Of a DNA stretch of 5,875 nt, positions 1-4,731 are shown piece by piece. The DNA comes from an uncultured Pseudomonas sp. (GTDB lineage: Bacteria; Pseudomonadota; Gammaproteobacteria; Pseudomonadales; Pseudomonadaceae), in assembly GCA_946886875.1 (NCBI GenBank), contig CAMPJN010000253.1, positions 1 through 5,875 of the forward strand, given 5' to 3'. Position 1 is the first letter of the stretch; each line of letters begins with the position of its first letter. The notes beneath the pieces are model-generated. The model ran no database searches. It was not told where the DNA came from and was given only the letters and a program-made list of their open reading frames with translations. Made by a program: the position numbers and the translations under genes.

Positions 1-153
1 GCCACCACCGGCCAGACCGCCAATCGCACTGCACAGGGGCCAATTCCCTTGGTTTAACGGCGCATCTCCCGTACTGGAAGTTGTGACGCAACCGGAAAGA
101 ACACTACTGGCCAAGAGAAAGGTGACTATAGACCTCGAGATTCGAGCTCTCAT
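1..153 (-). CDS. OmpA-family-like lipoprotein, N-terminal part only (runs off the left edge)
   Basis: This is the first 51 codons of a minus-strand gene that continues beyond base 1. The start ATG (153-151) is preceded by a strong Shine-Dalgarno AGGAG (complement of 161-165) at 7 nt. The product begins with a basic n-region (MRARISR), a hydrophobic stretch and the lipobox L19-S-G-C22, so a lipoprotein is expected. Residue +2 after the cysteine is Val, not Asp, which fits outer-membrane sorting. The mature part reaches N-W-P-L-C-S-A-I-G-G followed by a glycine-rich run. The complete OmpA lipoprotein just upstream has D-W-P-T-C-A-A-V-G-G at the matching place, so I infer a tandem paralogue. The C-terminal OmpA domain lies outside the window, so the family assignment rests on this N-terminal similarity only. 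The open frame, Shine-Dalgarno and lipobox together make a real gene likely. Confidence 0.82.
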   Translation of the reverse strand, partial: MRARISRSIVTFLLASSVLSGCVTTSSTGDAPLNQGNWPLCSAIGGLAGGG

Positions 154-163
154 GGTAGATCTC

Positions 164-195
164 CTGTGTCACCGACGTAGCTGTCGGTAACACAG
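164..195 (-). promoter_or_regulatory. 13-bp leader hairpin abutting the ribosome binding site of the partial lipoprotein gene
   Basis: The arms are 183-195 and 164-176, with a 6-base loop at 177-182. In minus-strand RNA all 13 positions pair, one of them as a U.G wobble. In plus-strand RNA the same position is a C/A mismatch, so the structure fits best as an RNA element of the minus-strand transcript. The 3' arm ends on the first two bases of the AGGAG Shine-Dalgarno at 165-161. No T-run follows, so it is not a normal intrinsic terminator. It could restrict ribosome access, protect a processed mRNA end, or mark a weak stop between two tandem genes. The function is inferred; the pairing is directly visible. 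Confidence 0.6.
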
Positions 196-196
196 A

Positions 197-225
197 AGTA
201 AAGACCTACCGCCCAGGCTTAACAA
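197..225 (-). promoter_or_regulatory. Possible sigma-70 promoter for the partial lipoprotein gene
   Basis: On the minus strand TTGTTA (225-220) and TTTACT (202-197) are separated by 17 nt, with four of six consensus bases in each box. Transcription would start near base 190. That would remove part of the 5' arm of the 164-195 hairpin, leaving only its inner pairs, so promoter and full hairpin would not both matter on the same transcript. It is a weak match in a region where chance hits are expected. Confidence 0.25.
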
Positions 226-271
226 ATCGAAATATGGCACCTTGCCAGTCTATCGAGTTCATTGCCTGGGC
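211..271. repeat. 8-bp inverted repeat enclosing a smaller hairpin, between the two OmpA-like genes
   Basis: GCCCAGGC at 211-218 is matched by its exact reverse complement at 264-271. Inside the 45-base interval sits a second inverted repeat (TGGCA 235-239, TGCCA 243-247, 3-base loop). On the minus strand the inner stem is followed by a T-rich run (TATTTCGATTTGTT). This could act as a weak terminator after the complete OmpA gene, which ends at 282. The stems are short, so termination is only suggested. Confidence 0.35.
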
Positions 272-281
272 TGCGCATGCC

Positions 282-914
282 TTAAGGGCGTGCTTCGACT
301 TCCGCTTCTACACGACGGTTGATCGCACGACCGCTGTCAGTAGCATTGTCAGCCACCGGACGAGCTTCGCCGTAACCTACCGCGTTGACACGATCACCCG
401 ATACGCCGTACTGGTTGACCAGCACTTCGCGCACAGCATTGGCGCGGCGCTCGGACAAACCCTGGTTGTATGCATCGGTACCGACGGAGTCGGTATGACC
501 TTCAACCACGGTGGTGGTTTGCGGGTACTGGTTCATGAAGTCAGCAAGGTTCTTGATGTCGCCGTAGCTGCCATCCTTAACCTGGGCTTTATCGAAATCG
601 AATTTCACATCCAGTTCGACACGAACGGCTTCGGCAGCAGGTTCTGCAGGCACGGTTTCTTCAACCATGACTTCTTCAACCATGACTACTTGTTCGTCCG
701 AAGCACCATGCACCCAGCAATAAGCTGCAGCCATACCGGCGCCTACCACTGCGCCGCCACCGGCCCAGGTCGAACTTTCGATAGCGCCGAGCGCAGCGCC
801 ACCAACACCACCAACTGCCGCACAGGTCGGCCAATCGGTTTTCTGCAAACCTGCGCAGCCGGTCAGAAAACTGGTTGCCAAGATAAGGGGTACAGCTTTC
901 CTTACAATACTCAT
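282..914 (-). CDS. OmpA-family peptidoglycan-associated outer-membrane lipoprotein
   Basis: A 210-residue protein. The start ATG at 914 has Shine-Dalgarno AGGAG (927-923) at 8 nt. Residues 1-20 form a lipoprotein signal with lipobox L17-T-G-C20. Ala at +2 fits outer-membrane sorting. Residues 34-60 are a Gly/Ala-rich glycine-zipper-like segment (VGGVGGAALGA, then AGGGAVVGAG) that may insert in or pack against the membrane. Residues 73-95 are an acidic linker containing a duplicated VMVEE. Residues 97-207 are an OmpA-like domain: the V-K-F-D-F-D-K strand, the E-G-H-T-D-S-V-G-T loop and N150-QGLSERRA. D142 and R157 sit at the 15-residue spacing of the two residues that hold diaminopimelate in E. 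coli OmpA. The expected role is tethering the outer membrane to peptidoglycan. It is divergent from the gene at 1078 and upstream of a paralogue starting at 153. It resembles Pal/YiaD-type lipoproteins more than the barrel porin OprF, since no barrel precedes the domain. Confidence 0.93.
   Translation of the reverse strand: MSIVRKAVPLILATSFLTGCAGLQKTDWPTCAAVGGVGGAALGAIESSTWAGGGAVVGAGMAAAYCWVHGASDEQVVMVEEVMVEETVPAEPAAEAVRVELDVKFDFDKAQVKDGSYGDIKNLADFMNQYPQTTTVVEGHTDSVGTDAYNQGLSERRANAVREVLVNQYGVSGDRVNAVGYGEARPVADNATDSGRAINRRVEAEVEARP
657..686. repeat. Perfect 15-bp tandem duplication inside the OmpA lipoprotein linker
   Basis: Bases 657-671 (TTCTTCAACCATGAC) are repeated exactly at 672-686. The unit is five codons, so the frame is kept. 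On the minus strand it encodes two copies of a V-M-V-E-E-like unit in the acidic linker (residues about 77-86) between the glycine zipper and the peptidoglycan-binding domain. The perfect nucleotide identity suggests a recent duplication, and such a repeat can change copy number by slippage. Confidence 0.9.
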
Positions 915-1077
915 ATAAATCTCTCCTATGGGAATCGGCGCAAAACCGACACCTAAGCATTAAAGACGCCGGCAGTAAAATGCGCCATAGCTAATTGACA
1001 TCTCGCGCCGAAAGATTCGCTCTATGCCACAGCCTGAAGCGCGCGTTAATCTTCCCGTCCATGGTCGAGGATCCTCA
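915..1077. promoter_or_regulatory. Divergent intergenic region between the OmpA lipoprotein and DUF6231-like genes
   Basis: These 163 bp must hold the promoters for both directions. On the plus strand a perfect TTGACA lies at 995-1000, but no good -10 box follows at 16-18 nt; the nearest AT-containing hexamer, CTCTAT (1020-1025), is at 19 nt. On the minus strand a TTTAAT -10-like box (964-959, five of six) has only a poor -35 match (TGGCGC) 17 nt upstream. The same stretch contains CGTC just before it, a tetramer seen in the -10 of several extracytoplasmic-function sigma promoters, so alternative sigma control of the OmpA gene is possible. Individual boxes are uncertain. Confidence 0.4.
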
Positions 1078-1575
1078 ATGACTGAAAGCCTTTCATCGCG
1101 TACTCCGCAGCAGGCCATCGCCGCGTTATTGGCACGCTACACCCCAACTCGCCTGCTGCTGATCGGTGCCAGCGAGTTGCCCGCTGTCGTGGCTTACCAG
1201 GCGGCGCATCCCGACTGCCAGATTGCTCACGCGGCGGCAGGCGCGCTGCCGGCAGAACTCGCGGCACAGCGTTTCGACCTGGCCTTGGTGGTCGACTGCC
1301 TCGAGCATCTGCCCAAACGCACCGGGCTTGAGCTGCTCGGTGGCATTCGCAACCTGAACGCCAGCCGCTTGGCCGTGTTGGTCGATCCGCAAGCCAGCGA
1401 CTGGCAGGACGTCGACTTCTTTTCCCTGGCCCTACAAGCCAGCGAACGTTTCCAGCGTGGCGAACAGACGCTCCGCTTGTTCACCTACGACATACTCGAT
1501 TACAAACAGGTTCCTGACTGGCTTAACGCCAAGTTCTGGGCCAACCCCGAGATGTTCGGCAAATATTGGTGGTAA
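1078..1575 (+). CDS. DUF6231-like conserved protein with a degenerate methyltransferase-like look
   Basis: A 165-residue cytosolic protein with no signal peptide or membrane segment. I choose ATG 1078 over the upstream in-frame ATG 1024 because GAGGA (1067-1071) stands 6 nt before it, and the extra 18 residues (MPQPEARV...) look like untranslated leader. The order of elements recalls a class I SAM-dependent methyltransferase: strand-glycine segment L26-LLIGASELP, a strand with acidic residues F-D-L-A-L-V-V-D73-C-L-E-H-L-P, then strand L98-AVLVDP. However, the glycine-rich SAM loop (GxGxG) is absent, so activity is doubtful. The C-terminus is aromatic (W154, F160, Y163, W164, W165). I recall this as DUF6231, a family common in Pseudomonas, but the name is from memory. 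It stops 4 nt before the YchJ start, so the two are very probably cotranscribed. Confidence 0.85.
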   Translation: MTESLSSRTPQQAIAALLARYTPTRLLLIGASELPAVVAYQAAHPDCQIAHAAAGALPAELAAQRFDLALVVDCLEHLPKRTGLELLGGIRNLNASRLAVLVDPQASDWQDVDFFSLALQASERFQRGEQTLRLFTYDILDYKQVPDWLNAKFWANPEMFGKYWW

Positions 1576-1579
1576 TGGC

Positions 1580-2053
1580 ATGAGCGCTATTCAAAACTGC
1601 CCCTGCGGCAGCGCCCAGCCATACGCCCAGTGTTGCCAGCCCTGCCACAGCGGTACGGCCGCGGCGAGCGCCCAGGCACTGATGCGTTCGCGCTATTGCG
1701 CCTATGCTCTGGGCTTGATCGATTACCTGGTAACCACCACCCTGCCCGCCCAGCAATCGGCCCTGGACCGCGACGCCATAACGGCCTGGAGCCGCCAAAG
1801 CCGCTGGCTCGGCCTGGAGGTCGAGAGCAGCGAGGAGCTGGGCGGTCAGCCGCCGCACGCGTTCGTCACCTTCACCGCACATTGGCAGGATAATGGCGGC
1901 GAACATCGTCACCGCGAACGCTCGGCGTTCGTTCAGCGCGACAATCGTTGGTACTTCATCGACCCCACAGTCGCCCTGCACGCGGGGCGTAACGATCCCT
2001 GCCCTTGCGCCAGCGGGCAGAAGTTCAAGAAGTGCTGCGCCGCCTATCTCTAA
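1580..2053 (+). CDS. ychJ: YchJ / UPF0225 family protein with two SEC-C zinc motifs
   Basis: A 157-residue protein. The ATG at 1580 follows the previous stop by 4 nt, with a GGTGG ribosome site (1568-1572) inside the end of the upstream gene, which indicates translational coupling. The start is set by the N-terminal SEC-C motif N6-C-P-C-G-S, closed by C18-C19; an upstream-extended frame merely shadows the preceding gene. A middle domain (about 30-130) has the NTF2-like character known for YchJ ([33 protein letters not shown]). A second SEC-C motif closes the protein: R137-N-D-P-C141-P-C143-A-S-G-Q-K-F-K-K-C152-C153. Each motif should bind one zinc ion through Cys residues, as in the SecA C-terminal tail. 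In the second motif the usual Gly after C-P-C is Ala. The biochemical function of the family is unknown. Confidence 0.95.
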   Translation: MSAIQNCPCGSAQPYAQCCQPCHSGTAAASAQALMRSRYCAYALGLIDYLVTTTLPAQQSALDRDAITAWSRQSRWLGLEVESSEELGGQPPHAFVTFTAHWQDNGGEHRHRERSAFVQRDNRWYFIDPTVALHAGRNDPCPCASGQKFKKCCAAYL

Positions 2054-2095
2054 CAACCTCCAGCCTGGACTGAAGCGCAGAGCCGGCTAGGCTTG

Positions 2096-2118
2096 CCTGC
2101 ACTTGAACTAGATGCAGG
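2096..2118 (+). promoter_or_regulatory. Small stem-loop covering part of the ribosome binding site of the secreted-protein gene
   Basis: CCTGCA (2096-2101) can pair with TGCAGG (2113-2118) across an 11-base loop. The 3' arm includes the first three bases of the AGGAG Shine-Dalgarno (2116-2120) of the gene starting at 2127. A 6-bp stem is weak and may be chance. The 73-bp gap after ychJ shows no convincing promoter or terminator, so the gene may be the third member of the 1078-3257 transcription unit. Confidence 0.25.
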
Positions 2119-2126
2119 AGATGCGT

Positions 2127-3257
2127 ATGCGGTTTCAGAAGTGGTTTGTCAGCGCCATAGGTTCGTGCATTTTGGCCACCAACGCCCATGCGGACGTCGA
2201 GGTTGCCCTGGGCAGCCCCTCGCGGGTCAGTCAGCTATTCGCCTATCCCAACAACTGCAGCGTCATTTGTTACCGTGACTGGAGCCTGGCGCAAACGGTC
2301 GAGCACTACCTCAAGCAGAGCGTGCAACGCGACGGTTACGAGGCCGCCAAGGTCAGCGTCCGCCACCACAAGGACCAACTCTACGCGACCATCAGTGGCG
2401 TACCGGACGGCTACGGCAAACCGCTCGAACAACTGCTCGCCGCTGGCGATCTGGCCTACCAGGGCGCCAGCAAACTGAATAGCGATGGTAAATGGCAGTA
2501 CGACTGGTATTTCTTCCTGCCGCTGGGCATGGCCCTGGAAAACCGTCGCAGCGTTGAGCTGCTGCACTTCCCACCGGATTATTCGCTGACCCAGGCGCAG
2601 GACTATCTGGAGTCCAAGACCACCGACCGTTGGGCCGAACTGCTCGAACAGAACGACATACCACTGGAACAAACCGCGGCCTATCAAACCATCATCGACA
2701 TCGCCCCCATTGCCGCGCCAGCCAGCGCCGGCAGCTCGCTGGCAGACACTTACAGCTACTTTCAGGCGTACCAGACCAACATGGTGGCGCAGCTGACCCG
2801 CAATTCCGACAGCAAAGCACCATCGCTACCGATGGTGGCCTTTGGCGGACCGGTACGCGATTGGGTACATCAACAGTACGGAGTAACCCTCGGCGTGCTC
2901 GGCCTTGGCCAGATCACGCCGGAGACCGGACGTAGCGTAGCGGTGCTGGGCAGCAATCATCCCAGCTACATCTGGTATGCCGCCGACCCGGAGAACTATG
3001 GCGGCGACCAACAGAAAGCCGATCAGGCCGGACTCAAAGTCATGAGCGAGGATATTACGGCGGCCTGCTGGCAGGCCGATATGGGCCGCAACCCAGCTGC
3101 CGACGCCGCGGCCACACTGACCAGCTGTACGCAGAAATGGCAGGTAAGCGAGCAACTGCAAACCTGCGAACTGTTCTACACCTCGATTCGCGAGCTGACC
3201 CCGACCCAGGCCCAGGCCAAATGCGCGGCGACCGAGCAAACCGCCGCCAGGAGATAA
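2127..3257 (+). CDS. Secreted or periplasmic protein of unknown function
   Basis: A 376-residue protein; I do not recognise a named family. Three ATGs in frame (2112, 2121, 2127) precede the signal sequence. AGGAG at 2116-2120 fits only 2127 (6 nt spacing), giving MRFQKWFVSAIG. Residues 1-22 look like a Sec signal with cleavage after A20-H-A22. A cysteine at 14 (I-G-S-C) loosely resembles a lipobox, but the A-H-A site fits better. The mature protein has six cysteines: C44 and C48 near the start, then C314, C334, C347 and C366 in the last 65 residues. This even number suggests disulphides in the periplasm. Notable segments are Y40-PNNCSVICYRDWSL, the aromatic D119-G-K-W-Q-Y-D-W-Y-F-F-L-P-L, L234-PMVAFGGPVRDWV and V271-AVLGSNHPSYIWYAADPENY. 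Its stop is 61 nt from the convergent gene's stop. Function unknown; no catalytic motif is evident. Confidence 0.88.
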   Translation: MRFQKWFVSAIGSCILATNAHADVEVALGSPSRVSQLFAYPNNCSVICYRDWSLAQTVEHYLKQSVQRDGYEAAKVSVRHHKDQLYATISGVPDGYGKPLEQLLAAGDLAYQGASKLNSDGKWQYDWYFFLPLGMALENRRSVELLHFPPDYSLTQAQDYLESKTTDRWAELLEQNDIPLEQTAAYQTIIDIAPIAAPASAGSSLADTYSYFQAYQTNMVAQLTRNSDSKAPSLPMVAFGGPVRDWVHQQYGVTLGVLGLGQITPETGRSVAVLGSNHPSYIWYAADPENYGGDQQKADQAGLKVMSEDITAACWQADMGRNPAADAAATLTSCTQKWQVSEQLQTCELFYTSIRELTPTQAQAKCAATEQTAARR

Positions 3258-3287
3258 GCCCGCGGCCATTCGCCACCGCCAGATACG

Positions 3288-3313
3288 CCGAAGCCCGCAA
3301 TTGCGGGCTTCGG
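3288..3313. terminator. Perfect palindromic hairpin between convergent genes, probable bidirectional terminator
   Basis: CCGAAGCCCGC (3288-3298) pairs perfectly with 3303-3313 around an AATT loop, so the element is a 26-base palindrome reading the same on both strands. It sits 30 bases after the stop of the secreted-protein gene and 5 bases after the stop of the minus-strand gene. No T-run follows on either side. The position and the 11-bp GC-rich stem support use as a shared, U-poor terminator, though release may be incomplete. Confidence 0.7.
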
Positions 3314-3318
3314 AACTA

Positions 3319-3903
3319 TCACTCTTGCAATTTCAGATGCGACACATCCGGCGGCGGTGCTGCGGGCGCGGCCTTCACCTGGCCCATATCGCTACCGGCG
3401 GGTGCCAGGCTGAACTGCGACAGATCAACCGCTGGCGCAGTGGGCTCCGGCTTGTCGTCCTGCAGGTCGTCGCCCAAAGGGGCGATGCCGAAGTCGGGTG
3501 CATCCACCCCGGCAAACGCCGCCATATATTCGTCCCGCGGCGCGACCTGTAGGCGCCGAGTCGAACTATCCGGCGCCTCCGCCCGAACCTCCACCGGCTG
3601 CGCCACAGGCACCGGAGCGGGTTGCGCGGGCGCGGCAACGGGCGGCGGCGCCAGCTCGATTTCTTCGATCTCCTCCGGCATTTCATGCACCACCGCCAAG
3701 GCGCCAGCGCGTTCCATGGTGGAGCGATACTTCTCCGCCCCTGCGGCGTCCAGGTTGTTCTTGATCACTATCCGCCGCCCCGAAAACAGCAGGGCAATAC
3801 GCTGCGCGTCGGCCTGGAACAGCTTTGCCAGGTTGGCTTTGACCTGTTCCAACTGCGCCCCGGGTAGCACCTGACCGGCAAAGGCGATTTCATAACGGGC
3901 CAT
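3319..3903 (-). CDS. Small conserved N-terminal domain with a long Pro/Ala-rich tail
   Basis: A 194-residue protein. The start is ATG 3903, because AGGAG (3915-3911) lies 7 nt before it; an in-frame GTG at 3909 would leave only 1 nt. Residues 1-72 form a compact alpha/beta unit: Y-E-I-A-F-A-G-Q-V-L-P-G, V21-KANLAKLFQ, L39-F-S-G-R-R-I-V-I-K-N, A57-E-K-Y then E64-R-A-G-A. I recall this pattern from the N-terminal region of some DUF805 membrane proteins, but no DUF805 helices are present here. Residues 74-85 are acidic. From about 86 to 194 the chain is Pro/Ala-rich and probably disordered, with related short motifs V159-D-L-S-Q-F-S-L and P185-D-V-S-H-L-K-L. There is no signal peptide or membrane segment, so it is probably cytosolic. 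The function is unknown. It is divergent from the LEA gene and convergent with the secreted-protein gene. Confidence 0.85.
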   Translation of the reverse strand: MARYEIAFAGQVLPGAQLEQVKANLAKLFQADAQRIALLFSGRRIVIKNNLDAAGAEKYRSTMERAGALAVVHEMPEEIEEIELAPPPVAAPAQPAPVPVAQPVEVRAEAPDSSTRRLQVAPRDEYMAAFAGVDAPDFGIAPLGDDLQDDKPEPTAPAVDLSQFSLAPAGSDMGQVKAAPAAPPPDVSHLKLQE

Positions 3904-3924
3904 GGTCACACTCCTGTCCTATTC

Positions 3925-3951
3925 AACCTGCAGTATGGCGCAGGTTTTTTT
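3925..3951 (+). terminator. Intrinsic terminator facing right, with no obvious gene in front of it
   Basis: AACCTGC (3925-3931), an 8-base loop and GCAGGTT (3940-3946) form a 7-bp stem, and T3945-T3951 make a seven-T run. This is a good Rho-independent terminator on the plus strand. The plus-strand region just before it is antisense to the gene at 3319-3903, so it would stop transcripts that leak through the 3288-3313 hairpin or start antisense. On the minus strand the same stem would lie in the leader of that gene, 14 bases before its AGGACAGGAG region ends. Confidence 0.6.
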
Positions 3952-3975
3952 ACCCTCACAACACGTTGCAGGCAA
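3947..3975 (-). promoter_or_regulatory. Possible promoter for the Pro/Ala-rich-tail protein gene
   Basis: On the minus strand TTGCCT (3975-3970) and TAAAAA (3952-3947) are 17 nt apart, each with four of six sigma-70 consensus bases. The -10 box lies in the A-rich complement of the terminator's T-run. An alternative pair is TTGTGA and CATACT closer to the gene with an 18-nt spacer. Transcription would start roughly 35-40 nt before the Shine-Dalgarno for the first pair. Confidence 0.35.
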
Positions 3976-3993
3976 AGCGTTGCTTGTTACACT
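3966..3993 (+). promoter_or_regulatory. Possible extended -10 promoter for the LEA-type lipoprotein cluster
   Basis: TACACT (3988-3993, four of six) is preceded by a TG one base upstream (3985-3986), the extended -10 arrangement, and TTGCAG (3966-3971) lies 16 nt before the -10. Start would be near base 4000, giving a short leader that contains CGGAG at 4006-4010. It lies just right of the 3925-3951 terminator and partly overlaps the opposite-facing promoter candidate. Confidence 0.45.
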
Positions 3994-4016
3994 GGGGCGT
4001 CATATCGGAGTATGAA

Positions 4017-4514
4017 ATGTTTCTTCAGGCGCGAACGATAAAAATACTTAGCCTACTGATGTTTTTCAGCCTGTTTTCAGGCCTCAGCGGATGTTCCACC
4101 TGGATGTCAGGTGGTTTCAAAGACCCGGATGTCCGTCTGATTAAAGTCGATGTCATCAGAGCCAAATTACTCGAACAGCATTTTGTCCTGCGCTTTCGTA
4201 TCGACAACCCCAATTCGGTGAGTCTGCCGGTGCGCGGGCTTGATTACAGCGTGTACCTCAACGAGGTGAAGCTGGCTGAAGGCGAATCCAGCACCTGGTT
4301 CACCGTGCCCGCCAATGGTCATCACGAGTTCGATGTGCCGGTACGCACCAATCTTTGGCGCCACTTGCGGCGTATCGTCAAACTATTGGAAAAACCCGAG
4401 GAGCCGATTCGCTATCGACTCACTGGCGAAGTGAAAACCGGCTTCCTGTTCGGACGCAACGTGCAGGTCGCGCGAAATGGCGAGATAATCCCCGGCCATT
4501 TCATTCCCAAGTAG
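4017..4514 (+). CDS. LEA type 2 / WHy-domain lipoprotein
   Basis: A 165-residue protein. ATG 4017 is chosen because CGGAG (4006-4010) stands 6 nt before it and it begins the signal sequence directly; the frame is open further upstream to a TTG at 3966 but with no ribosome site. Residues 1-26 are a lipoprotein signal with lipobox L23-S-G-C26. Ser at +2 fits the outer membrane. The rest matches the LEA_2/WHy pattern, a beta-sandwich found in bacterial lipoproteins and plant late-embryogenesis proteins: V37-RLIKVDVIRAKLLEQHFVL, the signature R-I-D-N-P-N at about 62-67, L71-PVRGLDYSVYLN, then A100-NGHHEFDVPVRTNLWRH. It ends with F-L-F-G-R and G-E-I-I-P-G-H-F-I-P-K. The molecular role in bacteria is not settled; stress protection is proposed for the family. 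It is the first gene of a tight cluster, 6 nt ahead of the next start. Confidence 0.93.
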   Translation: MFLQARTIKILSLLMFFSLFSGLSGCSTWMSGGFKDPDVRLIKVDVIRAKLLEQHFVLRFRIDNPNSVSLPVRGLDYSVYLNEVKLAEGESSTWFTVPANGHHEFDVPVRTNLWRHLRRIVKLLEKPEEPIRYRLTGEVKTGFLFGRNVQVARNGEIIPGHFIPK

Positions 4515-4520
4515 GTATCT

Positions 4521-4724
4521 ATGAACCAGCAAGCCCACGTCCATGGCCCCGACTGCGACCATGAACACGACCACCAGCACGATCATGACCACGGCCACGT
4601 ACACGGCCCGCATTGCAACCACGGCCATCAGGAGCCGGTGCGCAATGCGCTGAAGGATGTAGGCCGTAACGACCCCTGCCCATGCGGCAGCCAGAAGAAA
4701 TTCAAGAAATGTCACGGTGCCTGA
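4521..4724 (+). CDS. His-rich SEC-C metal-binding small protein
   Basis: A 67-residue protein starting 6 nt after the LEA gene's TAG, with only a weak ribosome site (TAGGT overlapping that stop), which suggests coupled translation. Residues 6-36 hold 13 histidines and 2 cysteines and contain two copies of V-H-G-P-x-C-x-H (7-14 and 27-34) joined by alternating H-D/E residues, a probable metal-binding stretch. Residues 48-66 are a SEC-C motif, G-R-N-D-P-C53-P-C55-G-S-Q-K-K-F-K-K-C64-H65-G, with the Cys3-His ligand set of the SecA tail that binds zinc and contacts SecB. The same block ends the YchJ protein in this window. Roles such as metal storage, delivery or a ribosome/secretion adaptor are guesses. 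There is no signal peptide, so it is cytosolic. Confidence 0.92.
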   Translation: MNQQAHVHGPDCDHEHDHQHDHDHGHVHGPHCNHGHQEPVRNALKDVGRNDPCPCGSQKKFKKCHGA

Positions 4725-4731
4725 TTCGCCC

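Noticed and set aside
2..190. Plus-strand open frame from the left edge to a TAA at 188-190
   Set aside because: The product is rich in P, R and L with no family features, and the minus strand at the same place has a Shine-Dalgarno, start and lipobox.
234..956. Long plus-strand open frame (240 codons) opposite the OmpA lipoprotein gene
   Set aside because: It is the antisense of a clear OmpA-family gene, has no ribosome site and no recognisable protein features; it exists because the real gene is GC-rich.
1067..1076. Perfect 10-base palindrome GAGGATCCTC at the ribosome site of the gene at 1078
   Set aside because: It has no loop, so it cannot form a useful RNA hairpin, and a 10-base palindrome that includes a common restriction site can arise by chance.
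1024..1077. Upstream ATG start for the DUF6231-like gene
   Set aside because: No ribosome site precedes 1024, while GAGGA stands 6 nt before 1078.
2054..2126. AGCCT...AGGCT inverted repeat as a terminator after ychJ
   Set aside because: The stem is only 5 bp, the loop is long and no T-run follows.
3137..3874. Long plus-strand open frame (245 codons) crossing the end of the secreted-protein gene and the opposite-strand gene
   Set aside because: It overlaps two better-supported genes and the palindromic terminator, and its composition (Arg/Ser/Ala/Gly runs) is typical of a shadow frame.
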